A stretch of 64,000 bases of DNA from an uncultured Clostridia bacterium. Lineage in GTDB: Bacteria; Bacillota; Clostridia; Oscillospirales; Acutalibacteraceae. Below the pieces are notes generated by a model that saw nothing but the letters and a program-made list of their open reading frames with translations, made no database searches and was not told the origin of the DNA. The translations under genes were made by a program, and so were the position numbers. Of the stretch, positions 49,375-60,224 are shown piece by piece. The DNA lies in assembly GCA_947628175.1 (NCBI GenBank), contig CANQZA010000002.1, forward strand, positions 16,033 through 80,032. The letters run 5' to 3'. Position 1 is the first letter of the stretch, and every line of letters starts with the position of its first letter.

Positions 49375-49450
49375 TGGAGCGGATGACGAGGCTCGAACTC
49401 GCTACCTCAACCTTGGCAAGGTTGCGCTCTACCGGGTGAGCTACATCCGC
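49375..49450 (-). tRNA. tRNA-Gly (anticodon GCC), CCA encoded
   Basis: Minus strand GCGGATGTAGCTCACCCGGTAGAGCGCAACCTTGCCAAGGTTGAGGTAGCGAGTTCGAGCCTCGTCATCCGCTCCA; 76-nt cloverleaf. Confidence 0.96.
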
Positions 49451-49608
49451 AAATGCAAGAATAATTATACATACGGCAACTTTTTTTGTCAAGAGATTTA
49501 CAAGAGATTTATTTTAAAAAATTCCTGTTTACAGAATTAAATATTTTTGATACAATTAAATTCCACACGAAAAATAAGTAAATTTGTAAAAAGGGGGCGT
49601 GCCGGCGT

Positions 49609-50607
49609 ATGGATTACAGAATTTCACCGTTTTGCGATATCTGGAACGACGGCATATTCAATGTGCCGAATATTCTGGTTGACAGATACATAAAGCTGGC
49701 AAGCGAATACCAGCTCAAAGCATTGCTGTTGGTTTTAAGAAACGGCGGGCAGTCCTCCTCATCCTACATAGCAAAGGCACTTGGTCAGACGGTGCGTGAT
49801 GTCGAAGCTCTTATGGAATTCTGGACAGACGAGGGCGTTTTGTCATCAGGCGACGCGCAGTCCGACCATTCTGTGACCGAGCAGAAAAAGGAGCATATCG
49901 GCAAGCCTGAGGAGAAACGGGAAACAAAAGAGATGCTCTCGCCCACGCGTCTTTCTCCGAAGGATATCGTCACTCTGTCACGAGAGGACGAAAGGATACA
50001 GTTTTTGCTCTGTGAGGCGCAGAAGGTACTTGGCAGAACCATAAGCCACGCCGAGCAGGAAATGCTTGTGAATATGGTCGGCTATTACGGGCTGAAAGTT
50101 GAGATTATACTTATGATTCTCGAATTTTACCGCTCTGAAAGAGAAAAGGGAAGGTCTATCGGAATATCGTATGTAAACGCGATGGCAAAAAATTGGTCAG
50201 ATGAGGGAATAGAAACGATTGACGAGGCGGAGGAAAAGCTTGAATCAATAGCCAGAAGCAATCGCCTGTGGAATGAAATCGTTTCAATAACCGGTATCCG
50301 CCACAGGCGCCCCACCGCGAAGCAGAGGGAAATGGTTGAGGCATGGTTCTGCGATTTTGATATAACAATGATTACGCTTGCCGCCGATATAATGAAAGAG
50401 AATACATCCGAACCAAAGCTTACCTATATGAACACCGTTTTAAAAAAATGGAAGAAAAAGGGAATCACCTCTCCGCTTGAGGTCAAACGCGAGCAGGAGG
50501 AATTCGCGAAGCAGAAAGAGGATAAAAAGGAAAGCAGGCTTAAGGGCACGCCCTCGTATGATCTTGAGGAAATCAAACGAGCCGCAATGCATAACACCGA
50601 AATTTAA
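49609..50607 (+). CDS. dnaD: DnaD-domain replication protein
   Basis: FNVPNILVDRYIKLASEYQLKALLLVLRN... with two DnaD-like C-terminal segments (GYYGLKVEIILMILEFYRSEREKGRSIGISYVNAMAKNWSDEGI). Confidence 0.87.
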   Translation: MDYRISPFCDIWNDGIFNVPNILVDRYIKLASEYQLKALLLVLRNGGQSSSSYIAKALGQTVRDVEALMEFWTDEGVLSSGDAQSDHSVTEQKKEHIGKPEEKRETKEMLSPTRLSPKDIVTLSREDERIQFLLCEAQKVLGRTISHAEQEMLVNMVGYYGLKVEIILMILEFYRSEREKGRSIGISYVNAMAKNWSDEGIETIDEAEEKLESIARSNRLWNEIVSITGIRHRRPTAKQREMVEAWFCDFDITMITLAADIMKENTSEPKLTYMNTVLKKWKKKGITSPLEVKREQEEFAKQKEDKKESRLKGTPSYDLEEIKRAAMHNTEI

Positions 50608-50621
50608 AAGGAGGCGCAGAG

Positions 50622-51593
50622 ATGTCGTATTCACAGGCTGTTTACCGGCGCGCGCAGGAAATACTTGAGCGCCGCAGGGAAAAGGCGTCGCTGCAGGCGC
50701 AGGAAAGATTTGACGAAATAGAAAAAAAACTGCCTGAGCTTGAAGAAATCAGACAGAAGCTTTCACGCACGGGGCTTGAAATATCAAAGGTATTTCTTTA
50801 CGGCGGTGATAAACAGGAAAGAATGGACGCTCTTATGCAGAAAAATCTTGAACTGCAGGAGCGGAAAAAGAAGATATTAACGCAAAACGGCTATGATGAG
50901 GACGCACTCTCCGTTCAGTATATCTGCCCTGTTTGCGGGGATACAGGCTTTGTAAAAAACAGGTTATGCCGCTGCCACAGGGAGCTTTTAAAAGATATTG
51001 AAAGAGAAAACATAGCAAAAATTGCACCCATTGACGCGTGTACTTTTGAAAATTTCAATGTTGATTACTATCCGCGGGAGGCTCTTGAAAACGGCGTTTC
51101 ACCGAGGGAGAAGGCAAAAAAAATCAAAGATAGCTGCCGCAGGTATGCGTCCAATTTTGCCGTCGGCTCGCCTAATCTTTTGCTGATGGGCGGCACGGGG
51201 CTCGGTAAAACACATCTTTCGCTTGCCATTGCAAATACCGTAATCAATAAGGGATACAGCGTTATTTACGGCACGGCTCAGAATATACTGAATGATTTGC
51301 AAAACGAAAATTTCGGCAGAACGGACAATATAAGATATTATGAAAGAGCCGTTTTAAACTGCGACCTGCTGATTATTGACGATTTGGGCACCGAATTTAA
51401 AAATTCGTATTCCGTTGCCTGCCTTTATAATATTATAAATTCACGCCTTTGCGCCAGACTTTCCACAATTATTTCAACCAATTTCAGCTTTGATGAGATT
51501 GATGAAAAATACGACCAGCGCATCACTTCACGCATAACGGGAGAGTACAGCACCCTTGTTCTTGAGGGCAGGGATATAAGATATATGAAATAA
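50622..51593 (+). CDS. dnaC: DnaC/DnaI-like helicase loader ATPase
   Basis: CPVCGDTGFVKNRLCRCH zinc site; LLLMGGTGLGKTHLSLAIANTVINKGYSVIYGTAQNI...DLLIIDDLGTEF. Confidence 0.92.
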   Translation: MSYSQAVYRRAQEILERRREKASLQAQERFDEIEKKLPELEEIRQKLSRTGLEISKVFLYGGDKQERMDALMQKNLELQERKKKILTQNGYDEDALSVQYICPVCGDTGFVKNRLCRCHRELLKDIERENIAKIAPIDACTFENFNVDYYPREALENGVSPREKAKKIKDSCRRYASNFAVGSPNLLLMGGTGLGKTHLSLAIANTVINKGYSVIYGTAQNILNDLQNENFGRTDNIRYYERAVLNCDLLIIDDLGTEFKNSYSVACLYNIINSRLCARLSTIISTNFSFDEIDEKYDQRITSRITGEYSTLVLEGRDIRYMK

Positions 51594-51606
51594 TCTGTCT
51601 ATGATG

Positions 51607-51645
51607 AAAAAAGACTGTCTTGGTTTTTTCCAAGACAGCTTTTTG
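51607..51645. terminator. Terminator between convergent dnaC and S1 genes
   Basis: aaaaaagactgtcttggttttttccaagacagctttttgc. Confidence 0.75.
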
Positions 51646-51650
51646 CTTTT

Positions 51651-52565
51651 TTATTGTCTGAAGTCTGTGAATATTTCCTTGCTGCTCTCCTCAGGCGAAT
51701 AGCGCCAGAAATCAATATGACTGTCATTAATAAAATATGTAAGTGGCTGCGGCTGCGCGATTTCATTGAAGGTTTCGACAATGACGAGCTTGATTTTCAT
51801 TTTTGACGGAATGACCGATTTCACATAAACGGCAACCTGCTGTCCCACAAAAAGATTATCCTGCGGTTCGGCAAGACCCGCAAGGTTCGGCATAAGCTCC
51901 ACGAAAACGCCGTACTCCTCAATGCTTCTCACAACACCCGTTACCGTTTCTCCGGGTGAAAAGTATGATGCGTTTTCCTCCCAGCTTCCAAGCAGCTCTT
52001 TGAGCGAGAAGGTCATTTTCTCGGGTTCCTTTTTGCGCAGTACAACCTTTATGTTTTGCCCCTCGCAAAGGCGCTCGGCGGGGTGGACGATCCTCGATAC
52101 CGAAAGCATATCAATAGGGATAAGAGCGTTTATTCCCGCGCCTATGTCAATAAACGCGCCGAATTTTTCAAGGTGCGTGACACGAGCGTCAATTATATCG
52201 CCCTCGGTGAGTTTGCTCAAATATTCGTCAATACACCTTTGCTGAACGGCGCGGCGTGAGAGTATGGCAATCGTGTTGCCGTAAATGTCGCGTTCAAGGC
52301 CTGTTATACTGAAGCACACCTGTTTATTAACCTTTGATATGAGCGCAATATCTCTTACCTTACCCTCCTCTATCCCGACTGCGCCTTCCGTGCGGGGAAT
52401 GAATCCCCTTGCCGCACCGAGGTCAAGATGAAGATTGTGGTCCCTGTCGCACAGCAGAACACGCGCCTCACAGATTTCATTATTTATCATTGCATTTTTC
52501 ATTTCTTCCACGGAGTCGAAGCTTGCCGAAAGCTGCGAATTTTTCCCCTCCGGATAAAAGTTCAT
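51651..52565 (-). CDS. S1-domain RNA-binding protein
   Basis: EGDIIDARVTHLEKFGAFIDIGAGINALIPIDMLS and GETVTGVVRSIEEYGVFVELMPNLAGLAE: two S1 repeats. Confidence 0.88.
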   Translation of the reverse strand: MNFYPEGKNSQLSASFDSVEEMKNAMINNEICEARVLLCDRDHNLHLDLGAARGFIPRTEGAVGIEEGKVRDIALISKVNKQVCFSITGLERDIYGNTIAILSRRAVQQRCIDEYLSKLTEGDIIDARVTHLEKFGAFIDIGAGINALIPIDMLSVSRIVHPAERLCEGQNIKVVLRKKEPEKMTFSLKELLGSWEENASYFSPGETVTGVVRSIEEYGVFVELMPNLAGLAEPQDNLFVGQQVAVYVKSVIPSKMKIKLVIVETFNEIAQPQPLTYFINDSHIDFWRYSPEESSKEIFTDFRQ

Positions 52566-52640
52566 ATACCATCACTCGTTTCAATTCTTGTAGTTAAATA
52601 TATGTGTAAAAAATGCGCATAATTCATAAAACGGTTTGTA

Positions 52641-52669
52641 TTGTAAAAAAATAACAGTAGTGCTATAAT
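52641..52669 (+). promoter_or_regulatory. Probable sigma-A promoter upstream of DUF951-prfA
   Basis: TTGTAA (52641-52646), 17 bp, TATAAT (52664-52669). Confidence 0.6.
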
Positions 52670-52740
52670 AAGTAAAACCAATCAGCAAAAGAAATACACG
52701 CTTTTTGTTTTGCCAAAATGCAGACGGAGGAATGGTGAAT

Positions 52741-52932
52741 ATGCAGCTCAGGCTCGGTGATATATTGATTATGAAAAAACCGCATCCGTGCGGCTCTAAG
52801 GAATTTGAGCTTACAAGGCTCGGCGTGGATTATAAGCTAAAGTGCTGCGGCTGCGGCAGAGAGGTAATGATTCCCCGTATAAAAGCAGAGAAAAATATCA
52901 AGGCAGTTAAAGGTGAAGTCAATGACAGATAA
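52741..52932 (+). CDS. DUF951 family protein
   Basis: [46 protein letters not shown]. Confidence 0.9.
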   Translation: MQLRLGDILIMKKPHPCGSKEFELTRLGVDYKLKCCGCGREVMIPRIKAEKNIKAVKGEVNDR

Positions 52933-53998
52933 GCTTATAGAGGTAGAAAAAAGATTTGAGGAGGTCAGTGCGCTTGTATGCGACCCCGATATTGTCTCCG
53001 ACCAGGAAAAATACACAAAATTGATGAAAGAGCTCAAGCATCTCACTCCCGTTGTTGAAAAATTCAGGGAGTATAAAAAAGCGCAGGAGAACTTTGAAGA
53101 GGCAAAGGCAATGCTCGGCGAAGGCTCAATGGACAGTGATTTTGCCGAAATGGTAAAAGAGGAGCTTGAGCAGAGCAGACAGGATATTGACCGTATATCC
53201 GAGGAGCTTAAAATTTTGCTTTTGCCGCGTGATCCCAACGATGACAGAAATGTTATTATAGAAATCCGCGGCGGTGCGGGCGGGGAAGAAAGCGCTCTTT
53301 TTGCGGGCGTCCTTTTTCGTATGTATTCAATGTATGCAGAGACAAAGGGATATAAGACCGAGATTATAAACGCGAACGAAACGGGACTCGGCGGATATAA
53401 GGAAATCAGTTTTTCCGTAGAGGGGGACGGCGCGTATTCAAGATTCAAGTTTGAGTCGGGCGTTCACCGCGTCCAGCGTGTCCCGGAAACGGAAAGTCAG
53501 GGCAGAATACACACCTCCACGACGACTGTTGCCGTTCTTCCCGAGGCGGAAGAGGTGGATTTTGAAATCAATCCAAAGGATTTGCAGATAGATACTTTCC
53601 GTTCCTCGGGCGCGGGCGGGCAGCATATCAACAAGACTTCGTCCGCAATCCGTATCACACATATTCCGACGGGTACGGTTGTCGAATGTCAGGATGAACG
53701 CTCCCAGCATAAGAATAAGGAAAAGGCGCTTAAGGTTTTGCGCTCGCGCCTTTATGAAGAAGAAAAGGCAAAGCACGACGCACAGATTGCGGGCGAAAGA
53801 AAATCACAGGTCGGCACAGGCGACAGAAGTGAGAGAATCAGAACATATAATTATCCGCAGGGCAGAGTTTCGGACCACCGAATCGGTCTTACACTTTATA
53901 AGCTTGAGCAGTTTTTAAACGGAGATCTTGACGAGATGATTGATGCCTTGATTACTGCGGACACAGCGGAAAAGCTCAAGGCGCAGGGTGAAGCATAA
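52922..53998 (+). CDS. prfA: Peptide chain release factor 1
   Basis: [46 protein letters not shown]1-type. Confidence 0.97.
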   Translation: MTDKLIEVEKRFEEVSALVCDPDIVSDQEKYTKLMKELKHLTPVVEKFREYKKAQENFEEAKAMLGEGSMDSDFAEMVKEELEQSRQDIDRISEELKILLLPRDPNDDRNVIIEIRGGAGGEESALFAGVLFRMYSMYAETKGYKTEIINANETGLGGYKEISFSVEGDGAYSRFKFESGVHRVQRVPETESQGRIHTSTTTVAVLPEAEEVDFEINPKDLQIDTFRSSGAGGQHINKTSSAIRITHIPTGTVVECQDERSQHKNKEKALKVLRSRLYEEEKAKHDAQIAGERKSQVGTGDRSERIRTYNYPQGRVSDHRIGLTLYKLEQFLNGDLDEMIDALITADTAEKLKAQGEA

Positions 53999-54021
53999 AA
54001 AAGACAGACGGAACAAGTATA

Positions 54022-55590
54022 ATGAATACGAAGATTTTATCTACAGATGAATATGATATTGCTCTTGCGGGTGAAATAATCAGAAACGGCGGACTCGTTG
54101 CGTTTCCGACGGAAACGGTATACGGTCTCGGAGCAAACGCGCTTGACGATCATGCGGTAAAAAAAATTTATGCCGCAAAGGGCAGACCGAGCGACAATCC
54201 GCTGATTGTTCATATCAGTAAAAAGGAGGATATTGTCCCCCTGGTTAAGGAAATTACGCCGAAGGCACAGGCGCTTATTGACGCGTTTTTTCCTTCTCCG
54301 CTCACAATCATTCTGCCCAAAAGCGGCATTATAGGCAATACGGTCAGCGGCGGGCTTGATACGGTGGCAGTGCGTATGCCCGAAAATGAGATCGCGAGAA
54401 AGCTTATTCAGGCGGCGGGCTGTCCCATTGCGGCGCCGAGCGCAAACACCTCCGGCCTGCCCTCGCCGACGAAGGCAAAGTATGTTATTGACGATATGAA
54501 CGGCAGGATTGATGCCGTAATTGACGGCGGGGACTGCAAATTCGGCGTGGAGTCAACCGTTATAACCCTTGTGCCTGACACGCCGGTCATTTTAAGACCC
54601 GGCGCCGTAACACAGGAGATGATAGAAGCGGTTATAGGCAGGGTCAGTATTGACAAGGCGGTTTTGGAGGGAATGAAAAATGATGAAACCGCTGCTTCCC
54701 CCGGTATGAAATATAAGCATTATTCGCCAAAGACAAAAGTGGTTATTGTAAATGCAGATAAGGGAGAATATGAAAATTTTGTAAATGCAAGGAAAAATGC
54801 CGCCGCTCTCTGCTACGAGGGTGACAATGTGACAATTAAAAAGGTGACATACGGCAGGGAGGAGGACGCTCTGTCCCAGGCAAGAGAGCTTTTTGACGCG
54901 CTCAGGAGGCTGGACGAAATCGGTGTCGGCAAGGTTTATGCCAGAATACCGCAGACAAACGGTGTGGGAATGGCTGTGTATAACCGCCTTATCCGTGCTG
55001 CCGCTTTTAATGTTATTGATTTGAAAAAACCGTTTACCATCGGTCTTACAGGGCAGACAGGCGCGGGAAAAGGCTTTGTGTGCCGTTATTTCAGGGAACT
55101 CGGTTTTACCGTTATTGACAGTGACGCCGTTGTAAAATATATATATGCGCAAAACGCTGAACTTCTACGGCGTCTTTGCGACGAATTCGGGCAGGATATT
55201 ATTGAAAAGGGTGTTCTTGACAGGAAAAGGCTCGCCGAAATTGTTTTTAACGATAGTGTAAAGCTGAAAAAGCTCAATTCCATTGTTCACCCTGCCGTGA
55301 TGGAGGAGTGTAAAAAAAGAGCACACGGACTCTGTGTTCTGGACGCGCCGCAGCTTTTTGAGGCGGGTGCGCAAAGAGACTGCTATAAAATAATATCCGT
55401 TACAGCGCCTACCGGACTGAGAATGCAGCGTATCATTGAGCGTGACGGTATTACTGCCGACATGGCAATGAGCAGGATAAACGCACAGCTTTCGGAGGAA
55501 TTTTATACAGACCATTCCGATTTTGTCATTAAAAATGACGGCTCGGATATAAAAATACAAATTGACAGAATATTGGAGGAAATATTATGA
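54022..55590 (+). CDS. Fused L-threonylcarbamoyladenylate synthase (TsaC/Sua5/YwlC) + dephospho-CoA kinase (CoaE)
   Basis: N-terminal AFPTETVYGLGANALDDHAVKKIYAAKGRPSDNPLIVHI; C-terminal FTIGLTGQTGAGKGFVCRYFRELGFTVIDSDAVVKYIY in the same uninterrupted frame. Confidence 0.92.
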   Translation: MNTKILSTDEYDIALAGEIIRNGGLVAFPTETVYGLGANALDDHAVKKIYAAKGRPSDNPLIVHISKKEDIVPLVKEITPKAQALIDAFFPSPLTIILPKSGIIGNTVSGGLDTVAVRMPENEIARKLIQAAGCPIAAPSANTSGLPSPTKAKYVIDDMNGRIDAVIDGGDCKFGVESTVITLVPDTPVILRPGAVTQEMIEAVIGRVSIDKAVLEGMKNDETAASPGMKYKHYSPKTKVVIVNADKGEYENFVNARKNAAALCYEGDNVTIKKVTYGREEDALSQARELFDALRRLDEIGVGKVYARIPQTNGVGMAVYNRLIRAAAFNVIDLKKPFTIGLTGQTGAGKGFVCRYFRELGFTVIDSDAVVKYIYAQNAELLRRLCDEFGQDIIEKGVLDRKRLAEIVFNDSVKLKKLNSIVHPAVMEECKKRAHGLCVLDAPQLFEAGAQRDCYKIISVTAPTGLRMQRIIERDGITADMAMSRINAQLSEEFYTDHSDFVIKNDGSDIKIQIDRILEEIL

Positions 55591-56993
55591 GTGAAAAAAC
55601 AAGGGCGCAGGAGCTCAGGGAGCTTTTGTTCAACAAAAAGGAAAACGGCGTCGATTTTATGAGCGACGACGAGATTGCGAGATGCGACAAATTCTGTGAG
55701 GGGTATAAAAAATTCCTTTTTGAAAATAAGACAGAGAGAGAATTTGCAAAATCGGCGGAGGAGCTTGCTGTCAAAAACGGCTTTGAGCCGTTTGACGAAT
55801 TTGCCCGAGAGCTTAAACCGGGCGCAAAGGTCTACAAAATGAACAGGAACAAGGCAATTATCCTCTGTGTAAAGGGCAAAAAAAGTGTAAAAGAGGGCGT
55901 AAGAATAAGCGCCGCACACATTGATTCGCCGAGAATTGATTTAAAGCAGTGCCCTGTTTATGAAGATTCAGGGCTCGGATTTTTTAAAACGCACTATTAT
56001 GGGGGAATAAAAAAATATCAGTGGACTGCAATACCGCTTTCTCTTCATGGCAGAATATGCAAAAATGACGGTTCTTATATTGATGTAAAGCTCGGCGAGG
56101 AGCCGAACGAGCCTAAGTTTTGCATTACGGATATACTCCCTCACCTCGGCGCTGAGCAGATGGCGAGAAAGGCAAGCGAAATCGTAAAGGGAGAGGAACT
56201 CAATGTGGTTATCGGCTCAAGACCGTTCAGGGACGATAAGGAGAGCGAAAAAATAAAGCTCAATCTTCTCAATATTCTTTATGAAAAATACGGCATTGTC
56301 GAACGGGATTTTCTTTCGGCCGAGCTTGAACTTGTACCTGCCTTTTCGGTTGACGATATCGGCTTTGACAGAAGTCTTATAGGCGGCTACGGCCACGACG
56401 ACCGTGTCTGCTCATATCCTGCAATGCAGGCGATTTTTGATATGGATACCGTGCCTGAGTACACGGCCGTTACAGTCCTTACGGACAAGGAAGAAACAGG
56501 CTCGGACGGCAACACGGGGCTCAATTCAAGCTATCTTAAATATTTTATTGCGGATTTGGCAAGGCTTGAGGGGCTTGAGGGCAGAGATGTTCTGCGCCAT
56601 TCAAAGTGTCTTTCCGCAGATGTGAATGCGGCGTTTGATCCGACATGGCCGTCACAATTTGAGAAAAACAACGCCTCCTTTATCAATCACGGAGTTGTTG
56701 TAACAAAATTCACAGGCTCAAGGGGCAAGGCCGGAACAAGCGACGCATCGGCCGAATATGTCAGCTTCGTTAAAAACCTTATGGAATCAAACGGCGTTTT
56801 GTGGCAGAGCGGTGAACTCGGCAAGGTTGACGGCGGAGGCGGAGGCACCGTCGCAATGTATATAGCAAACCTGGATGTTGATGTTATTGATGTGGGCGTC
56901 CCTGTTTTGTCAATGCACTCGCCGTATGAAATTGTAAGCAAAATCGACACCTATATGGCATATAAGGCATTTTTAACATTTTTTACCAAGTAA
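55587..56993 (+). CDS. M18-family aminopeptidase
   Basis: ISAAHIDSPRIDLKQCPVYEDSGLGFFKTHYYGGIKKYQW...GYGHDDRVCSYPAMQAI...TDKEETGSDGNTG. Confidence 0.93.
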   Translation: MSEKTRAQELRELLFNKKENGVDFMSDDEIARCDKFCEGYKKFLFENKTEREFAKSAEELAVKNGFEPFDEFARELKPGAKVYKMNRNKAIILCVKGKKSVKEGVRISAAHIDSPRIDLKQCPVYEDSGLGFFKTHYYGGIKKYQWTAIPLSLHGRICKNDGSYIDVKLGEEPNEPKFCITDILPHLGAEQMARKASEIVKGEELNVVIGSRPFRDDKESEKIKLNLLNILYEKYGIVERDFLSAELELVPAFSVDDIGFDRSLIGGYGHDDRVCSYPAMQAIFDMDTVPEYTAVTVLTDKEETGSDGNTGLNSSYLKYFIADLARLEGLEGRDVLRHSKCLSADVNAAFDPTWPSQFEKNNASFINHGVVVTKFTGSRGKAGTSDASAEYVSFVKNLMESNGVLWQSGELGKVDGGGGGTVAMYIANLDVDVIDVGVPVLSMHSPYEIVSKIDTYMAYKAFLTFFTK

Positions 56994-57059
56994 AAATATA
57001 ATGTAATAGACCTGTCTGCCTCACCGCGTATAATCGGGGCTTTCACAGAAGGTGGTATT

Positions 57060-57854
57060 ATGAAAAAAATCCTTATAATAGGAACAGGCGGTACGATTGC
57101 GTCAAAAAAAGGGGATAGAATCAGCCTTGATTCGCCGTTGAAAATCCTTGATTATGTAAGCTGCAAAAATGTGAAATTCGACTGTGTTTCACCTTTTTGT
57201 GTCTTTTCCGAAAATATTGATTTTGATAACTGGCAGAGGCTTATAAACTGTCTTGAAGATGTTGATTTTGACAGGTATGACGGTGTTATCATTCTCCACG
57301 GGTCAGATACGCTTGCGTATACGGGCGCGCTTTTGGCAAATCTTTTTTATGACAAAACAATCGTTCTTGTGGCGTCCGATAAACCTGTTGAGCAGAGCGG
57401 CTCAAATGCCGCACCTAATTTTGAGCGGGCGGTTGAGTTTATTTCGGAGGGCGTCAGGGGTGTTTATATAAGCTTTGACAGGCTCTACCGCGCAATCCGA
57501 ACAACAAGCGCCGATGAAAATGACGAGTTTTACGCTGTCGGCAAGGGCACGGGCTTTATAAAAAATCCCGTTTTTACGCCAAAAAATATTCTGGTAATAA
57601 AGCCGTATATCAATATTGACTATAAGAATTACAACCTGGACGGTGTTGACGCGGTTTTGCACACGATGTATCATTCCGCTACCGCACCCGAGAGCGTAAG
57701 AGCGTTTGAGGAAAAATGCAAAGCAAGGAACATACCGTTTTACTTTGTGACGGCAAAGAGCCGTGCCGATTATGAAACGGCCCGTGATTTTGAAAATATA
57801 ATTTTTAATTCCACCGTTGAAAACGCTTATGCAAGATTGTTGTTGACAAAATAA
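57060..57854 (+). CDS. L-asparaginase (type I-like)
   Basis: KKILIIGTGGTIASKK...DGVIILHGSDTLAYTGALLANLF. Confidence 0.93.
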   Translation: MKKILIIGTGGTIASKKGDRISLDSPLKILDYVSCKNVKFDCVSPFCVFSENIDFDNWQRLINCLEDVDFDRYDGVIILHGSDTLAYTGALLANLFYDKTIVLVASDKPVEQSGSNAAPNFERAVEFISEGVRGVYISFDRLYRAIRTTSADENDEFYAVGKGTGFIKNPVFTPKNILVIKPYINIDYKNYNLDGVDAVLHTMYHSATAPESVRAFEEKCKARNIPFYFVTAKSRADYETARDFENIIFNSTVENAYARLLLTK

Positions 57855-57892
57855 AAGGAAAGTGCTAAAATAAATAAAAATTGAATCCAAAC

Positions 57893-58160
57893 CGTTGAGG
57901 CGGAGATAAAAATAAGATACGAGCTTACAGAGAGCCCTGTTGCTGGAAATGGGCAGTAAACGGCTTATTAAATGGACCGCTGAGGGTACGGTGAAAGGCA
58001 CGATAACCGCCGAGTATCCCGTAACGCGATGGCCTGCGTAAGTGGCCGGAGATATGATGGTATCTTGCAAAGAGTACGGCTTGTGCCGTAAAACAGGGTG
58101 GCACCGCGGAATGAAATTTCGTCCCTGGCAGTATTTTTATACTGCCGGGGATTTTTTTAC
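57893..58160 (+). ncRNA. T-box riboswitch leader, predicted tryptophan (TGG specifier), with terminator
   Basis: Stem I-like agagagccctgttgctggaaatgggc; AAA-TGG-ACC...TGAG specifier context; T-box aGGGTGGCACCGCGG; terminator cgtccctggcagtatttttatactgccggggattttttt. Confidence 0.95.
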
Positions 58161-58191
58161 CCTTTTTGACAGATACGGAAAGGAAACAGCT

Positions 58192-59658
58192 ATGAAAATA
58201 AAACCAACGCTTGACGAAGTGATAAAAAATTATCTTTCCTACAAAACAGTGCCGATAAGCATTGAAATGCCGGCTCAGGTGACGCCGATACAAGTGCTCA
58301 AAAAGCTCAAAAAAATAAGCTCCCACTGCTATATGCTTGAGTCTGTTGAGGATACAAACGAAACGGGGCGCTACACTTTTCTCGGCTTTGATCCCAAGGC
58401 GGAGGTGAGCTGTAAAAACGGCAATGTTACGGTTATCGACGAGTATGCCGTTAAAAGCTACAGGGATAATCCTAAAAAATATATTCGGGAAATTCTTGAC
58501 AACCACAAGAGCCCGAGGCTTGATTTTCTGCCGACCTTTACGGGCGGACTTGTTGGCTATTTCGGATATGATTATATTAAATACAGTGAGCCGTCGCTCC
58601 GGCTCGACGCCGAGGATGACGGCAGCTTTAAAGATGTTGACCTTATGCTTTTTGACAAGGTTATCGCCTTTGACAACAGGGAAAATAAAATTATTCTCAT
58701 ATGCAATATGCAGACGGATAATGCAGACGCAAATTACGCCGCAGCCGTAAAAGAGCTTGAGATAATGAAAGAGGTAATAGAAAACGGTGAATGTGCCCGA
58801 CCGCCGGCGCCTGTTCTCAAATCCGAATTCGAGCCCCTTTTTGACGCGAAGCAGTACGCCGCAATGGTGGAAAAGGCAAAGCGGTATATACGGGAGGGAG
58901 ATATTTTTCAGGTTGTTCTCTCAAATAGATTAGAGGCAAAAATGAGCGGTTCTCTTTTCGGCGCGTATGAGGTTTTAAGAAAGCTCAATCCGTCTCCCTA
59001 TATGTTTTACTTCTCATCAGATGATATTGAAATTGCGGGTGCGTCGCCTGAAACGCTTGTTAAGCTGGACAACAAAAAGCTTTATACCTATCCCCTTGCG
59101 GGCACAAGACCGAGAGGAAAAACCAAGCAGGAGGACGATGCGCTTGAGGCAGGACTTTTAAAAGACCCCAAAGAGCTGTCAGAGCACAATATGCTTGTGG
59201 ATCTTGGAAGAAACGATCTGGGAAAAATCAGTAAATTCGGTACAGTCAGGGTGGAAAAATACCATCAGATACTCAGATTCAGTCATGTTATGCATATCGG
59301 CTCAACGGTTACGGGAGAAATCAGAGAGGACAAAACAGCGCTTGACGCGGTTGACGCTGTTCTTCCGGCAGGCACTCTTTCGGGCGCACCGAAAATAAGA
59401 GCAATGGAGATTATTAACGAGCTTGAGAACAATAAGCGCGGAATTTACGGCGGAGCAATAGGCTATATTGATCTTACGGGAAATCTTGATACCTGCATTG
59501 CGATACGAATTGCATTTAAGAAAAAGGGCAGAGTGTATGTCCGTTCAGGAGCGGGAATCGTTGCTGACAGCGTTCCCGAAAAGGAGCATCAGGAATGTAT
59601 AAACAAGGCAAGGGCTGTTATTAAGGCGCTTGAAATCAGTCAGGGGGGCTCGGTATGA
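58192..59658 (+). CDS. trpE: Anthranilate synthase component I
   Basis: GDIFQVVLSNRLEAKMSG...PSPYMFYFSSDDIEIAGASPETLVKL...LPAGTLSGAPKIRAMEII. Confidence 0.97.
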   Translation: MKIKPTLDEVIKNYLSYKTVPISIEMPAQVTPIQVLKKLKKISSHCYMLESVEDTNETGRYTFLGFDPKAEVSCKNGNVTVIDEYAVKSYRDNPKKYIREILDNHKSPRLDFLPTFTGGLVGYFGYDYIKYSEPSLRLDAEDDGSFKDVDLMLFDKVIAFDNRENKIILICNMQTDNADANYAAAVKELEIMKEVIENGECARPPAPVLKSEFEPLFDAKQYAAMVEKAKRYIREGDIFQVVLSNRLEAKMSGSLFGAYEVLRKLNPSPYMFYFSSDDIEIAGASPETLVKLDNKKLYTYPLAGTRPRGKTKQEDDALEAGLLKDPKELSEHNMLVDLGRNDLGKISKFGTVRVEKYHQILRFSHVMHIGSTVTGEIREDKTALDAVDAVLPAGTLSGAPKIRAMEIINELENNKRGIYGGAIGYIDLTGNLDTCIAIRIAFKKKGRVYVRSGAGIVADSVPEKEHQECINKARAVIKALEISQGGSV

Positions 59659-60221
59659 TTTTGCTTATTGATAACTACGATTCGTTTTCCTATAATCTCT
59701 ATCAGCTCATCGGTTCCGTGAATCCCGACATCATGGTTATAAGAAATGACACCATGACTGTTGATGAGATAAAGCGCCTCGCGCCCGATCACATTGTGCT
59801 TTCACCCGGACCGGGCAGGCCCGAGGATGCGGGAGTATGTATAGATGTGGCAAGACAGCTCGGCACATCCTCTAAAATTTTGGGTGTTTGTCTCGGTCAC
59901 CAGTCTATATGCAGTGCGTTCGGCGCCACGGTAGGCTATGCGAAGGAGCTTATGCACGGAAGACAGAGCATTTGCGCCGTTGATAACAGCGACCGGCTTT
60001 TTAAAGGGCTAAACAGCCGTATCAAGGTTGCCCGCTATCATTCCCTTGCGGCGGTTGGGGATACAATACCCGATTGTCTTGCGGTGACGGCAAAAACAGA
60101 TGACGGCGAGATTATGGCCGTCAGGCACAGGGAATTTCCCGTTTACGGAGTACAGTTTCACCCCGAGTCTATCATGACTCCCGATGGAATGACTATAATC
60201 AAAAACTTTTTGGAGGAATGA
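59655..60221 (+). CDS. trpG: Anthranilate synthase component II (glutamine amidotransferase)
   Basis: ILLIDNYDSFSYNLYQLIG...LSPGPGRPEDAGV...ILGVCLGHQSI...GVQFHPESIMT. Confidence 0.96.
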   Translation: MILLIDNYDSFSYNLYQLIGSVNPDIMVIRNDTMTVDEIKRLAPDHIVLSPGPGRPEDAGVCIDVARQLGTSSKILGVCLGHQSICSAFGATVGYAKELMHGRQSICAVDNSDRLFKGLNSRIKVARYHSLAAVGDTIPDCLAVTAKTDDGEIMAVRHREFPVYGVQFHPESIMTPDGMTIIKNFLEE

Positions 60222-60224
60222 ATT

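Noticed and set aside
57893-58160. T-box leader as a novel element
   Set aside because: It matches the known T-box class with a TGG specifier and a trp operon downstream; ordinary.
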